A stretch of 64,000 bases of DNA from Lachnospiraceae bacterium (lineage in GTDB: Bacteria > Bacillota > Clostridia > Lachnospirales > Lachnospiraceae): contig CABJBM010000002.1 of NCBI GenBank assembly GCA_902363835.1, forward strand, positions 62,001 through 126,000, written 5' to 3'. Shown piece by piece: positions 17,732 through 26,292 of this stretch. Position numbers and translations under genes: made by a program. Within the stretch, counting starts at the first letter, position 1. Each line of letters opens with the position of its first letter. Below the pieces are notes generated by a model. That model was not told the DNA's origin and did not search any database. It saw only the letters and a program-made list of their open reading frames with translations.

Positions 17732-18679
17732 TTATAAAATGCCTTCAAAGCCTTCCCGAAGGGTATCACAGGATTTATGAAACTGCTTTTTCTCTTCTTC
17801 CGTCAGATCCAGAGAAAGAACTCTCTGAATTCCGTTCTTATTGATGATGCAGGGAACTCCTGCATATACCTCCGACTGCCCGTATTCTCCCCGCAGCATG
17901 GCTGATACGGTAAAAACACTGTTTTCATCACCAAGGATGGCTCTGGTGATCCTGGTAAGGGCCATGCCGATCCCATAATAGGTAGCCTGCTTGGCCTCAA
18001 TGATTTTGTAAGCTGCTCCACGAACCTCGTCTTCGATTCGTTTCAGTTCCTCCCTGCACACCATATCCTCTTCCCCTCCGCAAAGGGACAGAATAGGCTT
18101 TGTAGCGATCATGGCCTGGCTCCAGGGCACGAATTCACTGTCCCCGTGTTCTCCCATGACATAGGCATGGACATTTCTCGGATCCACCCGAAGGGATTCT
18201 CCTAACAGATACCGGAGCCGGGCAGTATCCAGGGCAGTTCCGCTTCCAAGCACCCGTTTCGGATTAAAACCTGACAGGGAATAGGTGATTCTGGTCATAA
18301 TATCCACGGGATTGGTTGCTACCAGAAAAATTCCGTTAAATCCGGATTCCGCCACCGGCTGCACAATGGACTGAAAAACAGAAGCATTGCGCTTTAACAG
18401 ATCAAGCCTTGTTTCCCCCGGCTTCTGGGCCACTCCTGCGCAGATCGCAACAATGTCCGCATCCGAGCAGTCCCGGTATTCTCCGGCGTAAATTTTCATG
18501 TGAGAGGCAGAAAAAGCGAGCCCATGGTTTAGATCCATTGCCTCGCCTTCCGCCCGTTTCCTGTTGATGTCAATTAAAACCAGTTCATCACAGACTCCCT
18601 GGTTTAAAAGGGAATAAGCATAGCTCATTCCCACCATGCCTGTTCCCACTAATGCGACCTTTCTTTTATCCGTTCTCAT
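17732..18679 (-). CDS. ldh: L-lactate dehydrogenase
   Basis: A 315-residue NAD-dependent enzyme that reduces pyruvate to L-lactate in fermentation. The Rossmann motif VGTGMVGMSYAYSLL opens the protein, TNPVDIMTRI follows, and GEHGDSEFVPWS holds the catalytic His. The substrate-specificity position sits in CAGVAQKPGETRLDLL, the Gln/Lys pattern of lactate rather than malate dehydrogenases. GAGAGGAGAG precedes the ATG. It is separate from the pilT operon (64-base gap) and ends in tandem stem-loops. Confidence 0.93.
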   Translation of the reverse strand: MRTDKRKVALVGTGMVGMSYAYSLLNQGVCDELVLIDINRKRAEGEAMDLNHGLAFSASHMKIYAGEYRDCSDADIVAICAGVAQKPGETRLDLLKRNASVFQSIVQPVAESGFNGIFLVATNPVDIMTRITYSLSGFNPKRVLGSGTALDTARLRYLLGESLRVDPRNVHAYVMGEHGDSEFVPWSQAMIATKPILSLCGGEEDMVCREELKRIEDEVRGAAYKIIEAKQATYYGIGMALTRITRAILGDENSVFTVSAMLRGEYGQSEVYAGVPCIINKNGIQRVLSLDLTEEEKKQFHKSCDTLREGFEGIL

Positions 18680-18743
18680 AATCCAGCCACTCTCCTCTCA
18701 TTGTTATGGATAGTGTATCTGCCTGAAATGTAAACTATACGCG

Positions 18744-19811
18744 TTACAGTCCCCGGCCGATCTTTTTTGTCATTAATTCGCTGTTGCTGCTGTAAATAAT
18801 TGCGTTTTCCCTGGTGATCTTTCCTTCTTTATATAAATTCAAAAGACTGGCATCCATGGAGATCATGCCTTCTCCCTGGCCTGTGGCAATCACGGAATCG
18901 ATCTGATGGGTTTTAGATTCCCGGATCATATTCCGGATGGCATTGTTAAAAAACATGATTTCAAATGCCGGATAAACGTTTCCATCCACAGCAGGGATTA
19001 ATTGCTGGGAAACCACCGCCTGAACCACCATGGAAAGCTGCATCCGGATCTGCTGCTGCTGGTTAGGGGGAAAATTGTCGATGATGCGGTCAATGGTATT
19101 AGCCGCCCCTACCGTATGAAGGGTCGAGATCACCAGATGCCCGGTTTCGGCAGCCGTCATTGCGATCCGTATGGTCTCATAATCTCTCATCTCACCCACG
19201 AGAATCACATCCGGCGCCTGGCGCAGGGCCGCCCGGAGGCCGGTGACATAGCTGTCCGTATCTGTGACGATCTCTCTCTGGGTCACCACGCTTTGTTTAT
19301 GGCGGTGAAGATATTCAAGAGGGTCTTCAAGGGTGATTACGTGAGAGTTGCGGGTATTGTTAATCTTGTCGATAACACAGGCCAGGGTCGTGGTTTTTCC
19401 GCTTCCCGCCGGCCCTGTGACAAGGACAAATCCTTTTGTCATTCTGGCAATATCCATAACAGTCTCAGGAATATGAAGTGCCCTGTAATCAGGCAATTCA
19501 AAGGTCACCACCCGGATCACTGCCGCAAGAGAGCCTCTCTGGCGGAACACGCTGGAACGAAACCTGGAAACGCCGGGAAGGGCAAATGAGAAATCATCAT
19601 CCCCATGCTCCCGCACCTTTTCCATGGTCCTGTTTCCCGCCAGCTCATACAATTCCGTAATCAATGCCTCCATTTGAACAGGAAACAGCTTTTCCTCATT
19701 CTGATATACGATTCTGCTTCCTATTTTATAAGAAAACGGCATGCCCGGCACCAGAAAAATATCTGATGCATTCTGTGCCACAGCAGCACTTAACAAGTCA
19801 ACTACCTTCAT
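18744..19811 (-). CDS. PilT-type ATPase of a type IV filament system
   Basis: A 355-residue hexameric secretion-type ATPase. It has GPAGSGKTTTLA (Walker A), the Asp-box region ITLEDPLEYLH, VILVGEMRDYETI (Walker B) and HLVISTLHT (His box). The segment NAIRNMIRE near the C-terminus matches the AIRNLIRE motif typical of PilT retraction motors rather than PilB extension motors. The ATG at 19811 overlaps the upstream gene stop as ATGA and has GGAG upstream. It is the last gene of an operon with pilC and four pilin-like genes. No PilB/GspE-type ATPase or prepilin peptidase is present in the window. Confidence 0.9.
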   Translation of the reverse strand: MKVVDLLSAAVAQNASDIFLVPGMPFSYKIGSRIVYQNEEKLFPVQMEALITELYELAGNRTMEKVREHGDDDFSFALPGVSRFRSSVFRQRGSLAAVIRVVTFELPDYRALHIPETVMDIARMTKGFVLVTGPAGSGKTTTLACVIDKINNTRNSHVITLEDPLEYLHRHKQSVVTQREIVTDTDSYVTGLRAALRQAPDVILVGEMRDYETIRIAMTAAETGHLVISTLHTVGAANTIDRIIDNFPPNQQQQIRMQLSMVVQAVVSQQLIPAVDGNVYPAFEIMFFNNAIRNMIRESKTHQIDSVIATGQGEGMISMDASLLNLYKEGKITRENAIIYSSNSELMTKKIGRGL

Positions 19812-20302
19812 TTTCCAGTCTCCTGATCTTTCATTTCTCCGCCTGTCCACACCGGCATGGAATTATCAATTTCATAATCTTCCGTCTGAATTACCTTCCA
19901 CTTGGATATTTGGATGTCTTTCCTTTCCTCCGGCTGGAAAACCAGCTCTATAAAAAGGGCCTGGGACCGTTCCATGGGAATTTGCACTGTCACGGTTCCC
20001 TCCTCCGGATCATAGGCTTCTCCAAGCTCCCGGGCCAGAAGCTGCCTGCGCTCCTGGGGATCCTGACTGTTTTCCCATACCTGTGCCGCTTTTTCCAAAA
20101 CCATCTGGTAAAAGGCCTCTCCCTCTCCATCCGCCCGGTAATACTCGGTCACAGCCGAAGCATTGCGTTCCGCCAGATTCCACTCGCTTTTGGCCGCACT
20201 GAGGGAAAGCATTCCAAAGGTAATCAGGCACATGACAATAAATATAAGAATAAGGGAGGGACTGCCTATATTGGCCTTATATCCATTCTCCTGTTTTGCC
20301 AT
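19808..20302 (-). CDS. pilin-operon protein with one N-terminal membrane segment
   Basis: A 164-residue protein. A short polar head (MAKQENGYKANIGS) leads into a single hydrophobic helix (SLILIFIVMCLITFGMLSL), followed by a soluble domain with helices and beta strands. The overall layout is pilin-like, but the residue five after the glycine is Ile rather than the usual Glu. The ATG at 20302 was chosen for TGGAGGTGG upstream. It is sandwiched between a true prepilin-like gene and pilT, with an ATGA overlap to the latter. Exact role unknown; a minor pseudopilin or assembly factor is plausible. Confidence 0.7.
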   Translation of the reverse strand: MAKQENGYKANIGSPSLILIFIVMCLITFGMLSLSAAKSEWNLAERNASAVTEYYRADGEGEAFYQMVLEKAAQVWENSQDPQERRQLLARELGEAYDPEEGTVTVQIPMERSQALFIELVFQPEERKDIQISKWKVIQTEDYEIDNSMPVWTGGEMKDQETGK

Positions 20303-20315
20303 GGTTCCACCTCCA

Positions 20316-20726
20316 TTAATGTTGGGTTTCATGTCTTTTTACCGTAAGGGAATAAACCCTTTTCCCGTTTCTGTTTACAATCACTTCCGCCTGTTTTGGC
20401 CCGGTGATCTCCGCTTTTACATCAAAAACGGTCTTTTCTTCTTCACATGGACTGCCTGATCCGTCAAATCTCATAACATAGGAATCTTTGCCGGTCTCCG
20501 GAACATAAGCCTGAAACCGTTTTTCAAGCCCCTCTGTGCCCTTCTCTTTCCAGACCTCCGCCACGCTTTGGGCAATCATCACGCCCTGGTTTAAATCCGT
20601 TGCCGTCCGGCTCATAAGATCCGCTTTTACAAATGTTTTTATGCAGATGCCTGCACAAAGGATGAAGAAAAAGACAACGGCAATCATTTCCATCATAAAA
20701 ACGCCTGAAGGATGCTTTCTATTCAT
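20316..20726 (-). CDS. prepilin-like protein (type IV pseudopilin)
   Basis: A 136-residue protein whose N-terminus is a textbook type III signal: a basic leader MNRKHPSG, then VFMMEMIAVVFFFIL with Glu at position +5 after the glycine cleavage point. A soluble domain with EVWKEKGTEGLEKRF and beta strands follows. Type IV pilins and type II secretion pseudopilins are processed at this Gly by a prepilin peptidase. GGAGGAACGG is in front of the ATG. It overlaps the upstream gene by 8 bases, so it is in the same operon. It is the only one of the four small proteins here with a full canonical motif. Confidence 0.78.
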   Translation of the reverse strand: MNRKHPSGVFMMEMIAVVFFFILCAGICIKTFVKADLMSRTATDLNQGVMIAQSVAEVWKEKGTEGLEKRFQAYVPETGKDSYVMRFDGSGSPCEEEKTVFDVKAEITGPKQAEVIVNRNGKRVYSLTVKRHETQH

Positions 20727-21210
20727 GGTCCGTTCCTCCGCTTCTTAAGGAAAGCCAGAGGCTTCCTCCCGTTTCCCCCTGGGTCTTTATATGCAGAAGC
20801 CTGTCATCTATTTCCATGGAAACCGGGCTGCATTCCAGAATTTCATTTCCGTCTCCCACTCCCAGACCGCTTTCTGCGTCTGTGAACAGTTCCCACAGCC
20901 TGCCATCCTGGTAATAAATATGGGTCACATAAACCGAGTCCTCTATCTTCTGTTCCAGCTTAAGAACAGGGATCCCCTTCATCTCTGTTAAAGAAACCCT
21001 GCCGGCTTCATCCCCCTGTCTTACCTTATTGGCTATGTAGCTTAAGGCCACATCCTTTTGATAGGTATCCTCTGCCCTGGTATTGATATTCTCATAGACT
21101 TTGCCTCCGATGAGCACTGAAAATAAAGCGCAGAGCACAAATACAAGAAACAGCAATATGGTAAACAGAGTATTGGCCATCTGACCTCTCTGGTATTCTT
21201 TTCCGCTCAA
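20719..21210 (-). CDS. DUF4860-like pilin-operon protein
   Basis: A 163-residue protein with a short head (MSGKEYQRGQ), one hydrophobic helix (LFTILLFLVFVLCALFSVLIGG) and a soluble beta-rich domain (SYIANKVRQGDEAG, VYVTHIYYQDGRLWELF). I associate it with DUF4860. Its head has a glycine before the helix but lacks Glu at +5, as in GspK-type minor pseudopilins. The start is a TTG at 21210, supported by GGGAGG seven bases upstream. The 3' end overlaps the next gene by 8 bases. Confidence 0.75.
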   Translation of the reverse strand: MSGKEYQRGQMANTLFTILLFLVFVLCALFSVLIGGKVYENINTRAEDTYQKDVALSYIANKVRQGDEAGRVSLTEMKGIPVLKLEQKIEDSVYVTHIYYQDGRLWELFTDAESGLGVGDGNEILECSPVSMEIDDRLLHIKTQGETGGSLWLSLRSGGTDHE

Positions 21211-21225
21211 ATGCTCACCTCCCGG

Positions 21226-21549
21226 TTACGGTTCGTGGGGATTGACGGTAATATCCGGCATAAAATTTGAAGCAAAGCCGCTGTAAAATACATCATACCG
21301 GTTCCTGTCAATCTGTATTCCATAATTTTCTTCCAGATATTCCACGCTGGGCGGATATCTTCCCTCAATGGCATAACACTGCACCGAAGCCCTGCGTATG
21401 GCATTGCGAAGGGTTTCGGCTCCTCTTGCATCGGCTTTTTTAGAAAAAATGAGCACTCCGGATATAAAAAGAGCTACCACACATACAAAGGCCCCCAGAA
21501 AGATCAAATGGCTAATAGCTTCCCTGGGAGATCGTTTCCATTTCTTCAT
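21226..21549 (-). CDS. pilin-like protein with pseudopilin globular motif
   Basis: A 107-residue protein. A basic head and one hydrophobic helix (HLIFLGAFVCVVALFISGVLIF) are followed by a helix (ETLRNAIRRASVQCYAIEG) and then GRYPPSVEYLEENYGI, a segment like the conserved part of type II/IV pseudopilins. No glycine-type cleavage signal precedes the helix, which is odd for a pilin. The ATG at 21549 has AGGAGG seven bases upstream; the in-frame GTG at 21555 would overlap that site. It follows pilC by 11 bases. Confidence 0.72.
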   Translation of the reverse strand: MKKWKRSPREAISHLIFLGAFVCVVALFISGVLIFSKKADARGAETLRNAIRRASVQCYAIEGRYPPSVEYLEENYGIQIDRNRYDVFYSGFASNFMPDITVNPHEP

Positions 21550-21560
21550 CCACACCCCTC

Positions 21561-22613
21561 CTATCCGATTGCTGATAAAACGCTGACAAGAGGAAGCATA
21601 ACAGATAAAAGCACCAGCCCTACTGCAACGGACAGCACTGCCACCATTGTAGGTTCAAACCGGCTGACCATGTGTTCCATGGCAGCATCCGCCTCTTCCT
21701 CATAGCTCCCGGAGATTTCCTCCATGACCCGGTCCAGGCGCCCGCTTCTGGTTCCTACCTTTATCATCTGTACATAAAAGCCCTTAAACAGCCCTGTGTT
21801 CTTCATGGCAGTATAATAGTCTGTCCCTGCCTCAAGCTCCAGCGCACACTTCCTGATTTTTTCTTCCACTGCCTGATTCTCAACCAGCTGTCCTGCAAGT
21901 TCCATTCCCTTTTCTAAGTCTAGTCCGCTGTGAAGGGTCAGGGCAAGGACTGCTGTAAAGCGCCGGTTGGCAATTGCAAGAGCCATATTGCTCCTTCTTT
22001 TCATCCACTGGGTCAACCGCTGGGCAATCAGCAGCTTTTTCCCTCTCCTGCCAAGAAACCACACCAAAGCAGCCGTAAGGGCCAGAAGGGTCCCAAGAAT
22101 CAGGGCAGCTGCGCAGAAAACACCTCCAAGCCTTGTTGCAGTAAGAGAAACCGGCGACATCTCTGCCCCCAGCTGTTGGTATACATTTTCAAATATAGGC
22201 ATAACCTTGGTGAATAAAACCAGAAGAATCACCAGAAGCATAAAAATCATAATAACCGGATATGTAAGAGCATTCCTTATATTTTTCATGAGGATGTGCT
22301 CTTTTTCATAATATTCTGACAGGGATTCCATGATCTGATCCAGAGTCCCTGTCTCCTCCCCCAGCTGTGCCATCCGGATCACGTAAGACGGATAAACCCC
22401 TGCATTCTCCAGTACCTTTGAGAAAGGAATGCCCAGCTCTGCCTCCTCTGCCATCTGCATAAGAAGTCTTTTCTCTTCCTCCCATACCGCATCCTCCGCC
22501 ATAACAGACAATCCCTCGTCAAGAGGGATTGCAGCATGGAGAAGAATTGATATCTGAAGGCAGAAAGCGGAAAGTTCCCTTGAGGAATACAGCTTTTTCG
22601 CTTTCGTTTTCAT
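21561..22613 (-). CDS. PilC/GspF-type inner membrane platform protein
   Basis: A 350-residue type II secretion F family protein with the usual duplicated helical domain. The first repeat (ELSAFCLQISILLHAAIPLDEGL) and second (AVLALTLHSGLDLEKGMELAG) start alike, each followed by a GTxSGxLD-like turn (EETGTLDQIME and GTRSGRLDRVMEE). Three membrane segments lie near residues 150-180, 200-225 and at the C-terminus. The ATG at 22613 has GAGGAG upstream; the longer frame to 22820 overlaps the transglutaminase gene and has no binding site. It is the base of the filament machine encoded by the next five genes. Confidence 0.88.
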   Translation of the reverse strand: MKTKAKKLYSSRELSAFCLQISILLHAAIPLDEGLSVMAEDAVWEEEKRLLMQMAEEAELGIPFSKVLENAGVYPSYVIRMAQLGEETGTLDQIMESLSEYYEKEHILMKNIRNALTYPVIMIFMLLVILLVLFTKVMPIFENVYQQLGAEMSPVSLTATRLGGVFCAAALILGTLLALTAALVWFLGRRGKKLLIAQRLTQWMKRRSNMALAIANRRFTAVLALTLHSGLDLEKGMELAGQLVENQAVEEKIRKCALELEAGTDYYTAMKNTGLFKGFYVQMIKVGTRSGRLDRVMEEISGSYEEEADAAMEHMVSRFEPTMVAVLSVAVGLVLLSVMLPLVSVLSAIG

Positions 22614-22644
22614 CTTTTGTATCTCCTCTTTCAAATGAAGTTCT

Positions 22645-23628
22645 TTAGTATGAATATTTCGCCTTGTAATTGGAGCTGTTTGTGATGTATTGCTGTATGG
22701 CCGGATCACTGCCTCCTGAGGATGCAAATGTCGGGTCCATAAGTTTCCAGTCATATCCGTCAAAATAGATGATATTGTCCACCCAGCCCTGGCCGTCAAT
22801 ATAAACATTGACCCAGGCATGGTAAAGGCTTCCCGTATAACCCACTACAAGCTTTGTGGGAATATTCTGGGACCGCAGCATGGCAGTCATGACTGCCGCA
22901 TAGTCAAAGCAGATTCCCTTTTTCTGGGCCAGCACCTGATCCACATTAGGCAGATAGCCGGATTGGACCGAATTTGCAAGGGCCGTATCATAGGTAAAAT
23001 TCTTTATTACATAATTATAAACATTGGTCACAATGCCAATGTCATCCGTTGCAGAGGCTGCAAGCTCCTCCCCTTTTTTCACCACCGCACTTCCGGCAGA
23101 AAAATTCACATACTGATTTGGGTAAAGAAATGGATCAAACTGATCTGCAAGGGTCACGTTGATATCACTGCTGGATTTTATGGCATACTGGGTACCCTGT
23201 ACCTGCTCCAAAACCCTGACCGTGTATTTTCCGTTTCCTTCTGTCAGAGGAAAAACCTCATAGGCAGATCTGGCATTTAAATCATAGGAGTAAGTCTCTC
23301 CTCCGCTTTTTATTACCTGAACCTTTATTTTGGAGGATTTTCCACTATACTGTATCATCACATAGCCATGGCTGATATTGGAAGCATCGATGAGCGCGGA
23401 ACCATTTCCATAGGTGACCGTTCCCGGAGCCTGAGGAATCTTCACTGCGTTGCCATTGGGCTTTGAATAAAGAGGAACAGCTTCATCCTCAATGGTCACC
23501 ACGGTTTTCCACTCAATGCTCTCATCCGTACTGTCTGCCGCCGCAATATTATTGCCTGATACAAAGCCACTGAAAGAAAATAGTATTCCAGCGCAGACAG
23601 CCGCCATAGCCGTACCATTCTTTTTCAT
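22645..23628 (-). CDS. secreted transglutaminase-like protein
   Basis: A 327-residue exported protein: signal peptide (about residues 1-32, AMAAVCAGILFSFSGFVSG), a beta-rich middle, then a transglutaminase-like fold. The catalytic triad is visible as KKGICFDYAAVMTAM (Cys), YHAWVNVYID (His) and LMDPTF (Asp). Bacterial members act as peptidases or crosslinking enzymes on surface proteins. The ATG at 23628 fits GAGGAG nine bases upstream better than the ATG at 23637. It lies 31 bases from pilC and 17 bases from rlmB, so it bridges housekeeping and pilus genes in one operon. Confidence 0.85.
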   Translation of the reverse strand: MKKNGTAMAAVCAGILFSFSGFVSGNNIAAADSTDESIEWKTVVTIEDEAVPLYSKPNGNAVKIPQAPGTVTYGNGSALIDASNISHGYVMIQYSGKSSKIKVQVIKSGGETYSYDLNARSAYEVFPLTEGNGKYTVRVLEQVQGTQYAIKSSSDINVTLADQFDPFLYPNQYVNFSAGSAVVKKGEELAASATDDIGIVTNVYNYVIKNFTYDTALANSVQSGYLPNVDQVLAQKKGICFDYAAVMTAMLRSQNIPTKLVVGYTGSLYHAWVNVYIDGQGWVDNIIYFDGYDWKLMDPTFASSGGSDPAIQQYITNSSNYKAKYSY

Positions 23629-23645
23629 ATTCTTCATCTCCTCAT

Positions 23646-24386
23646 CTATTGTCCCAAACGCTGCCTTACGATCTCATAAGCCAGAACCCCCGCAGCTACG
23701 GAAGCATTCAGGGAATCAATATCCCCTTTCATTGGTATGGAAGCTACCATGTCACAGGTTTCCTTAACCAGTTTTCCCACACCGCTGCCCTCGCCGCCAA
23801 TTACAAGGCCAATGGGCCCCTTTAAATCAAGGCGGTACATCATTTCTCCGTCCATATCGGCACAGACAAACCACATACCCTTTTTCTTTAGCTCTTCCAT
23901 AGTTGCCGTTAAGTTGGTGACCTTTGCCACCGGCGTATAATTAAGCGCCCCTGCCGAGGTCTTTGCAACCGTAGCCGTAAGCCCCACTGCCCGGCGCTTT
24001 GGAATAATAACTCCATGGGCTCCTGCCAGATTGGCGGTACGGATAATTGCCCCCAGATTGTGAGGGTCTTCGATTCCATCTAAGAGGAAGAGGAAAGGAG
24101 GCTCTCCTTTTTCCTCTGCGGCTTTCAATAAATCTTCTACTTCCGCATATTCATAGGCTGCCGCATGGGCAATGACGCCCTGATGATGGCCTTCCTGGGA
24201 CATCTGATCCAGACGCTCCCTTTCCACAAAGTTAATGATGGTATCCTTCTTTTTTGCTTCCCTGATAATGGACTGGATAGGGCCATCCTGGACTCCCTTT
24301 TGCACATACAGCTTATCAATCGTCTTTCCGGAACGGAATGCTTCCAGTACCGCATTCCTTCCCTCTATGGTAAATTCCTCTATCAT
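23646..24386 (-). CDS. rlmB: 23S rRNA 2'-O-methyltransferase RlmB (SpoU family)
   Basis: A 246-residue SPOUT methyltransferase that modifies a conserved guanosine of 23S rRNA. An N-terminal substrate-binding domain (TIEGRNAVLEAFRSG) precedes the knot domain with DPHNLGAIIRTANLAGAHGV, LVIGGEGSGVGKL and DSLNASVAAGVLAYEI. The start overlaps the mrnC stop as ATGA, with AGGAGAACTGG in front. The order cysS-mrnC-rlmB is conserved across Firmicutes. Confidence 0.93.
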   Translation of the reverse strand: MIEEFTIEGRNAVLEAFRSGKTIDKLYVQKGVQDGPIQSIIREAKKKDTIINFVERERLDQMSQEGHHQGVIAHAAAYEYAEVEDLLKAAEEKGEPPFLFLLDGIEDPHNLGAIIRTANLAGAHGVIIPKRRAVGLTATVAKTSAGALNYTPVAKVTNLTATMEELKKKGMWFVCADMDGEMMYRLDLKGPIGLVIGGEGSGVGKLVKETCDMVASIPMKGDIDSLNASVAAGVLAYEIVRQRLGQ

Positions 24387-24841
24387 TCCAGTTCTCCTAT
24401 TCGTTCAAGTCCTCTGCCTACCAGGGCGACCAGCCGGTCTAAATTCCCGTTTAAGTACAGATAGCCGCACAAGGCTTCAAATCCGGTTGCAGTTCTGTAA
24501 TCCACAACAGTGGCGTGCTTTGCGGTGGTCACAGCCTTGGCATTGCGGCCCCGCTTGTATACTGCCACCTCTTCCGGAGTCAGATACTCGTCTTCAAGAA
24601 GCCGGCGGATGATCTCTGCCTGCGCTCCCGCATTCACCAGCCTGGCACTCTTCTTATGCATATTATGCACCTGGGTGCTTCCATGGTTCATAACCTTTGT
24701 CCGCACGATCAATTCATAGACCCCATCCCCAATATAGGCAAGTGCCAAAGGGGAATAGGATTTTACATCCACTTCTTTTAACTTCAGGGTATCCTTAAAA
24801 AAATCAGAAAACGCTGACAGTGATGTTATACTCTCTTCCAT
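24383..24841 (-). CDS. mrnC: Mini-ribonuclease III
   Basis: A 152-residue RNase III-like protein without a double-stranded RNA-binding domain; family members mature 23S rRNA ends. Diagnostic parts are SPLALAYIGDGVYELIVRTKV with the acidic active-site region, and GFEALCGYLYLNGNLDRL near the C-terminus. The start lies inside the cysS 3' end (16-base overlap) with GGGAAGG in front, and the stop overlaps rlmB as ATGA. Confidence 0.93.
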   Translation of the reverse strand: MEESITSLSAFSDFFKDTLKLKEVDVKSYSPLALAYIGDGVYELIVRTKVMNHGSTQVHNMHKKSARLVNAGAQAEIIRRLLEDEYLTPEEVAVYKRGRNAKAVTTAKHATVVDYRTATGFEALCGYLYLNGNLDRLVALVGRGLERIGELE

Positions 24842-26229
24842 TTTACACCTTCCCTGGTGTCCTCCAAAACGATCCCCTTTTCCAGAAGCTTTCCGCGGAT
24901 CTCATCGGCAAGGGCAAAATTCTTATCTTTTCTGGCCTGCTGCCTGCCAGCGATCATGGCTTCTATTTCGTCATCCAGGATCTCTTCTTCCTTTTCCGTA
25001 ATGATTCCAATAACATCGCACAGCTTTTCAATGGTTTCCTTTAAATAGGTCACATACTCCTTGGAACTGTCTTCGTTTGTTGTGGAATTGCTTAATTTTA
25101 CCAGCTCAAAAATAGCAGAAATAGCATCTGCCGTGTTAAAATCATCATCCATGGCAGCTTCATATTTGGATACCAGCTCCTGTACAGCCTTTTTATCCTC
25201 ACCTTCAAGAAGCTTTTCTGTTTTTGCAGAAGCCTCCAGGCTCTTTAATTTATCCACCGCAGTTAAAATTCTCTCCAATCCGTTCTTTGATGATTCCATC
25301 AAATCGGCGCTGAAATTAATAGGGCTTCTGTAGTGTGCGCTCAGCATAAAGAAGCGCAGCACCTGTAAATCATATTTTTCACTGATGTCCCTGACAGTGA
25401 AGAAATTCCCCAGAGACTTGGACATCTTTTTATTATCAATATTCAGGAATCCATTATGCATCCAGTATTTTGCAAATTCCTTACCATTTGCCGCCTCACT
25501 CTGGGCGATCTCGTTCTCATGATGTGGGAAAATCAAATCCTCTCCGCCTGCATGGATATCAATCTGATCTCCAAGATATTTCTTGGACATGACGGAGCAT
25601 TCAATATGCCAGCCCGGTCTTCCTTCACACCATGGGGACTCCCAGTAAGGCTCCCCTTCCTTTTTCGGCTTCCAAAGCACGAAATCCGATGGATCCTCTT
25701 TTCCGTCTTCCCCTGTCACCTTGATTTCCCGGAAGCCTGACTGCAGATCTTCCAGGTTCTTATGAGACAGCTTACCGTATTCCTCAAAAGTTTTGGTGCG
25801 GAAATAGACTGTTCCATCCTCTGCCGTATAAGCATGGCCGGAGGCAATGAGTTTTTCGATCATATCCAGCATGCCGCAGATTTCCTCAGTTGCCAGGGGA
25901 TTCTTGGTTGCAGGCATTATATTCAGCGCTTCCATGTCCTTTTTGCATTCCTCAATATAACGTTTGGAAATAGTGTTTGCATCTACCCCCTCTTCAATTG
26001 CCTTTTTTATGATCTTATCATCTATATCGGTAAAGTTTGATACAAAGTTTACCTCATATCCCTTATATTCAAAATATCTCCTGACCGTATCAAATACAAT
26101 GATGGGTCTTGCATTTCCAATGTGTATGAGATTATAAACTGTTGGTCCGCAAACGTACATCTTGACCTTTCCAGGTTCTAAAGAAACGAAGTCTTCCTTT
26201 TGTCTGGTTAATGTATTATAAATTTTCAT
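24826..26229 (-). CDS. cysS: cysteinyl-tRNA synthetase
   Basis: A 467-residue class I synthetase that charges tRNA-Cys. VCGPTVYNLIHIGNARPIIVFD carries the zinc cysteine and HIGH-type motif, ECSVMSKKYLGDQIDIHAGG the second zinc region, and KMSKSLGNFFTV the KMSKS loop. AGGAAGAG lies in front of the ATG, directly after two 52-bp repeat units in the 5' region. No T-box leader was recognised. It heads the cysS-mrnC-rlmB block. Confidence 0.96.
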   Translation of the reverse strand: MKIYNTLTRQKEDFVSLEPGKVKMYVCGPTVYNLIHIGNARPIIVFDTVRRYFEYKGYEVNFVSNFTDIDDKIIKKAIEEGVDANTISKRYIEECKKDMEALNIMPATKNPLATEEICGMLDMIEKLIASGHAYTAEDGTVYFRTKTFEEYGKLSHKNLEDLQSGFREIKVTGEDGKEDPSDFVLWKPKKEGEPYWESPWCEGRPGWHIECSVMSKKYLGDQIDIHAGGEDLIFPHHENEIAQSEAANGKEFAKYWMHNGFLNIDNKKMSKSLGNFFTVRDISEKYDLQVLRFFMLSAHYRSPINFSADLMESSKNGLERILTAVDKLKSLEASAKTEKLLEGEDKKAVQELVSKYEAAMDDDFNTADAISAIFELVKLSNSTTNEDSSKEYVTYLKETIEKLCDVIGIITEKEEEILDDEIEAMIAGRQQARKDKNFALADEIRGKLLEKGIVLEDTREGVKWKRV

Positions 26230-26240
26230 AGTCTCTTCCT

Positions 26241-26292
26241 TTCTTCTTTATTGCCCATGCTTTCTGGGCATACAGGTATACCCGCAGGGTGT
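26241..26292 (-). repeat. 52-bp double-hairpin repeat, copy A1 (upstream of cysS)
   Basis: On the minus strand this unit has hairpin 1 ACCC-TGC-GGGT, a spacer, hairpin 2 TGCCCA-(7)-TGGGCA and a purine-rich end. It lies 11 bases before the cysS start codon and abuts copy A2. Confidence 0.85.

Noticed and set aside
22614..22820. Longer PilC-type protein starting at 22820
   Set aside because: It would overlap the transglutaminase gene by about 175 bases and has no ribosome binding site; the ATG at 22613 does.
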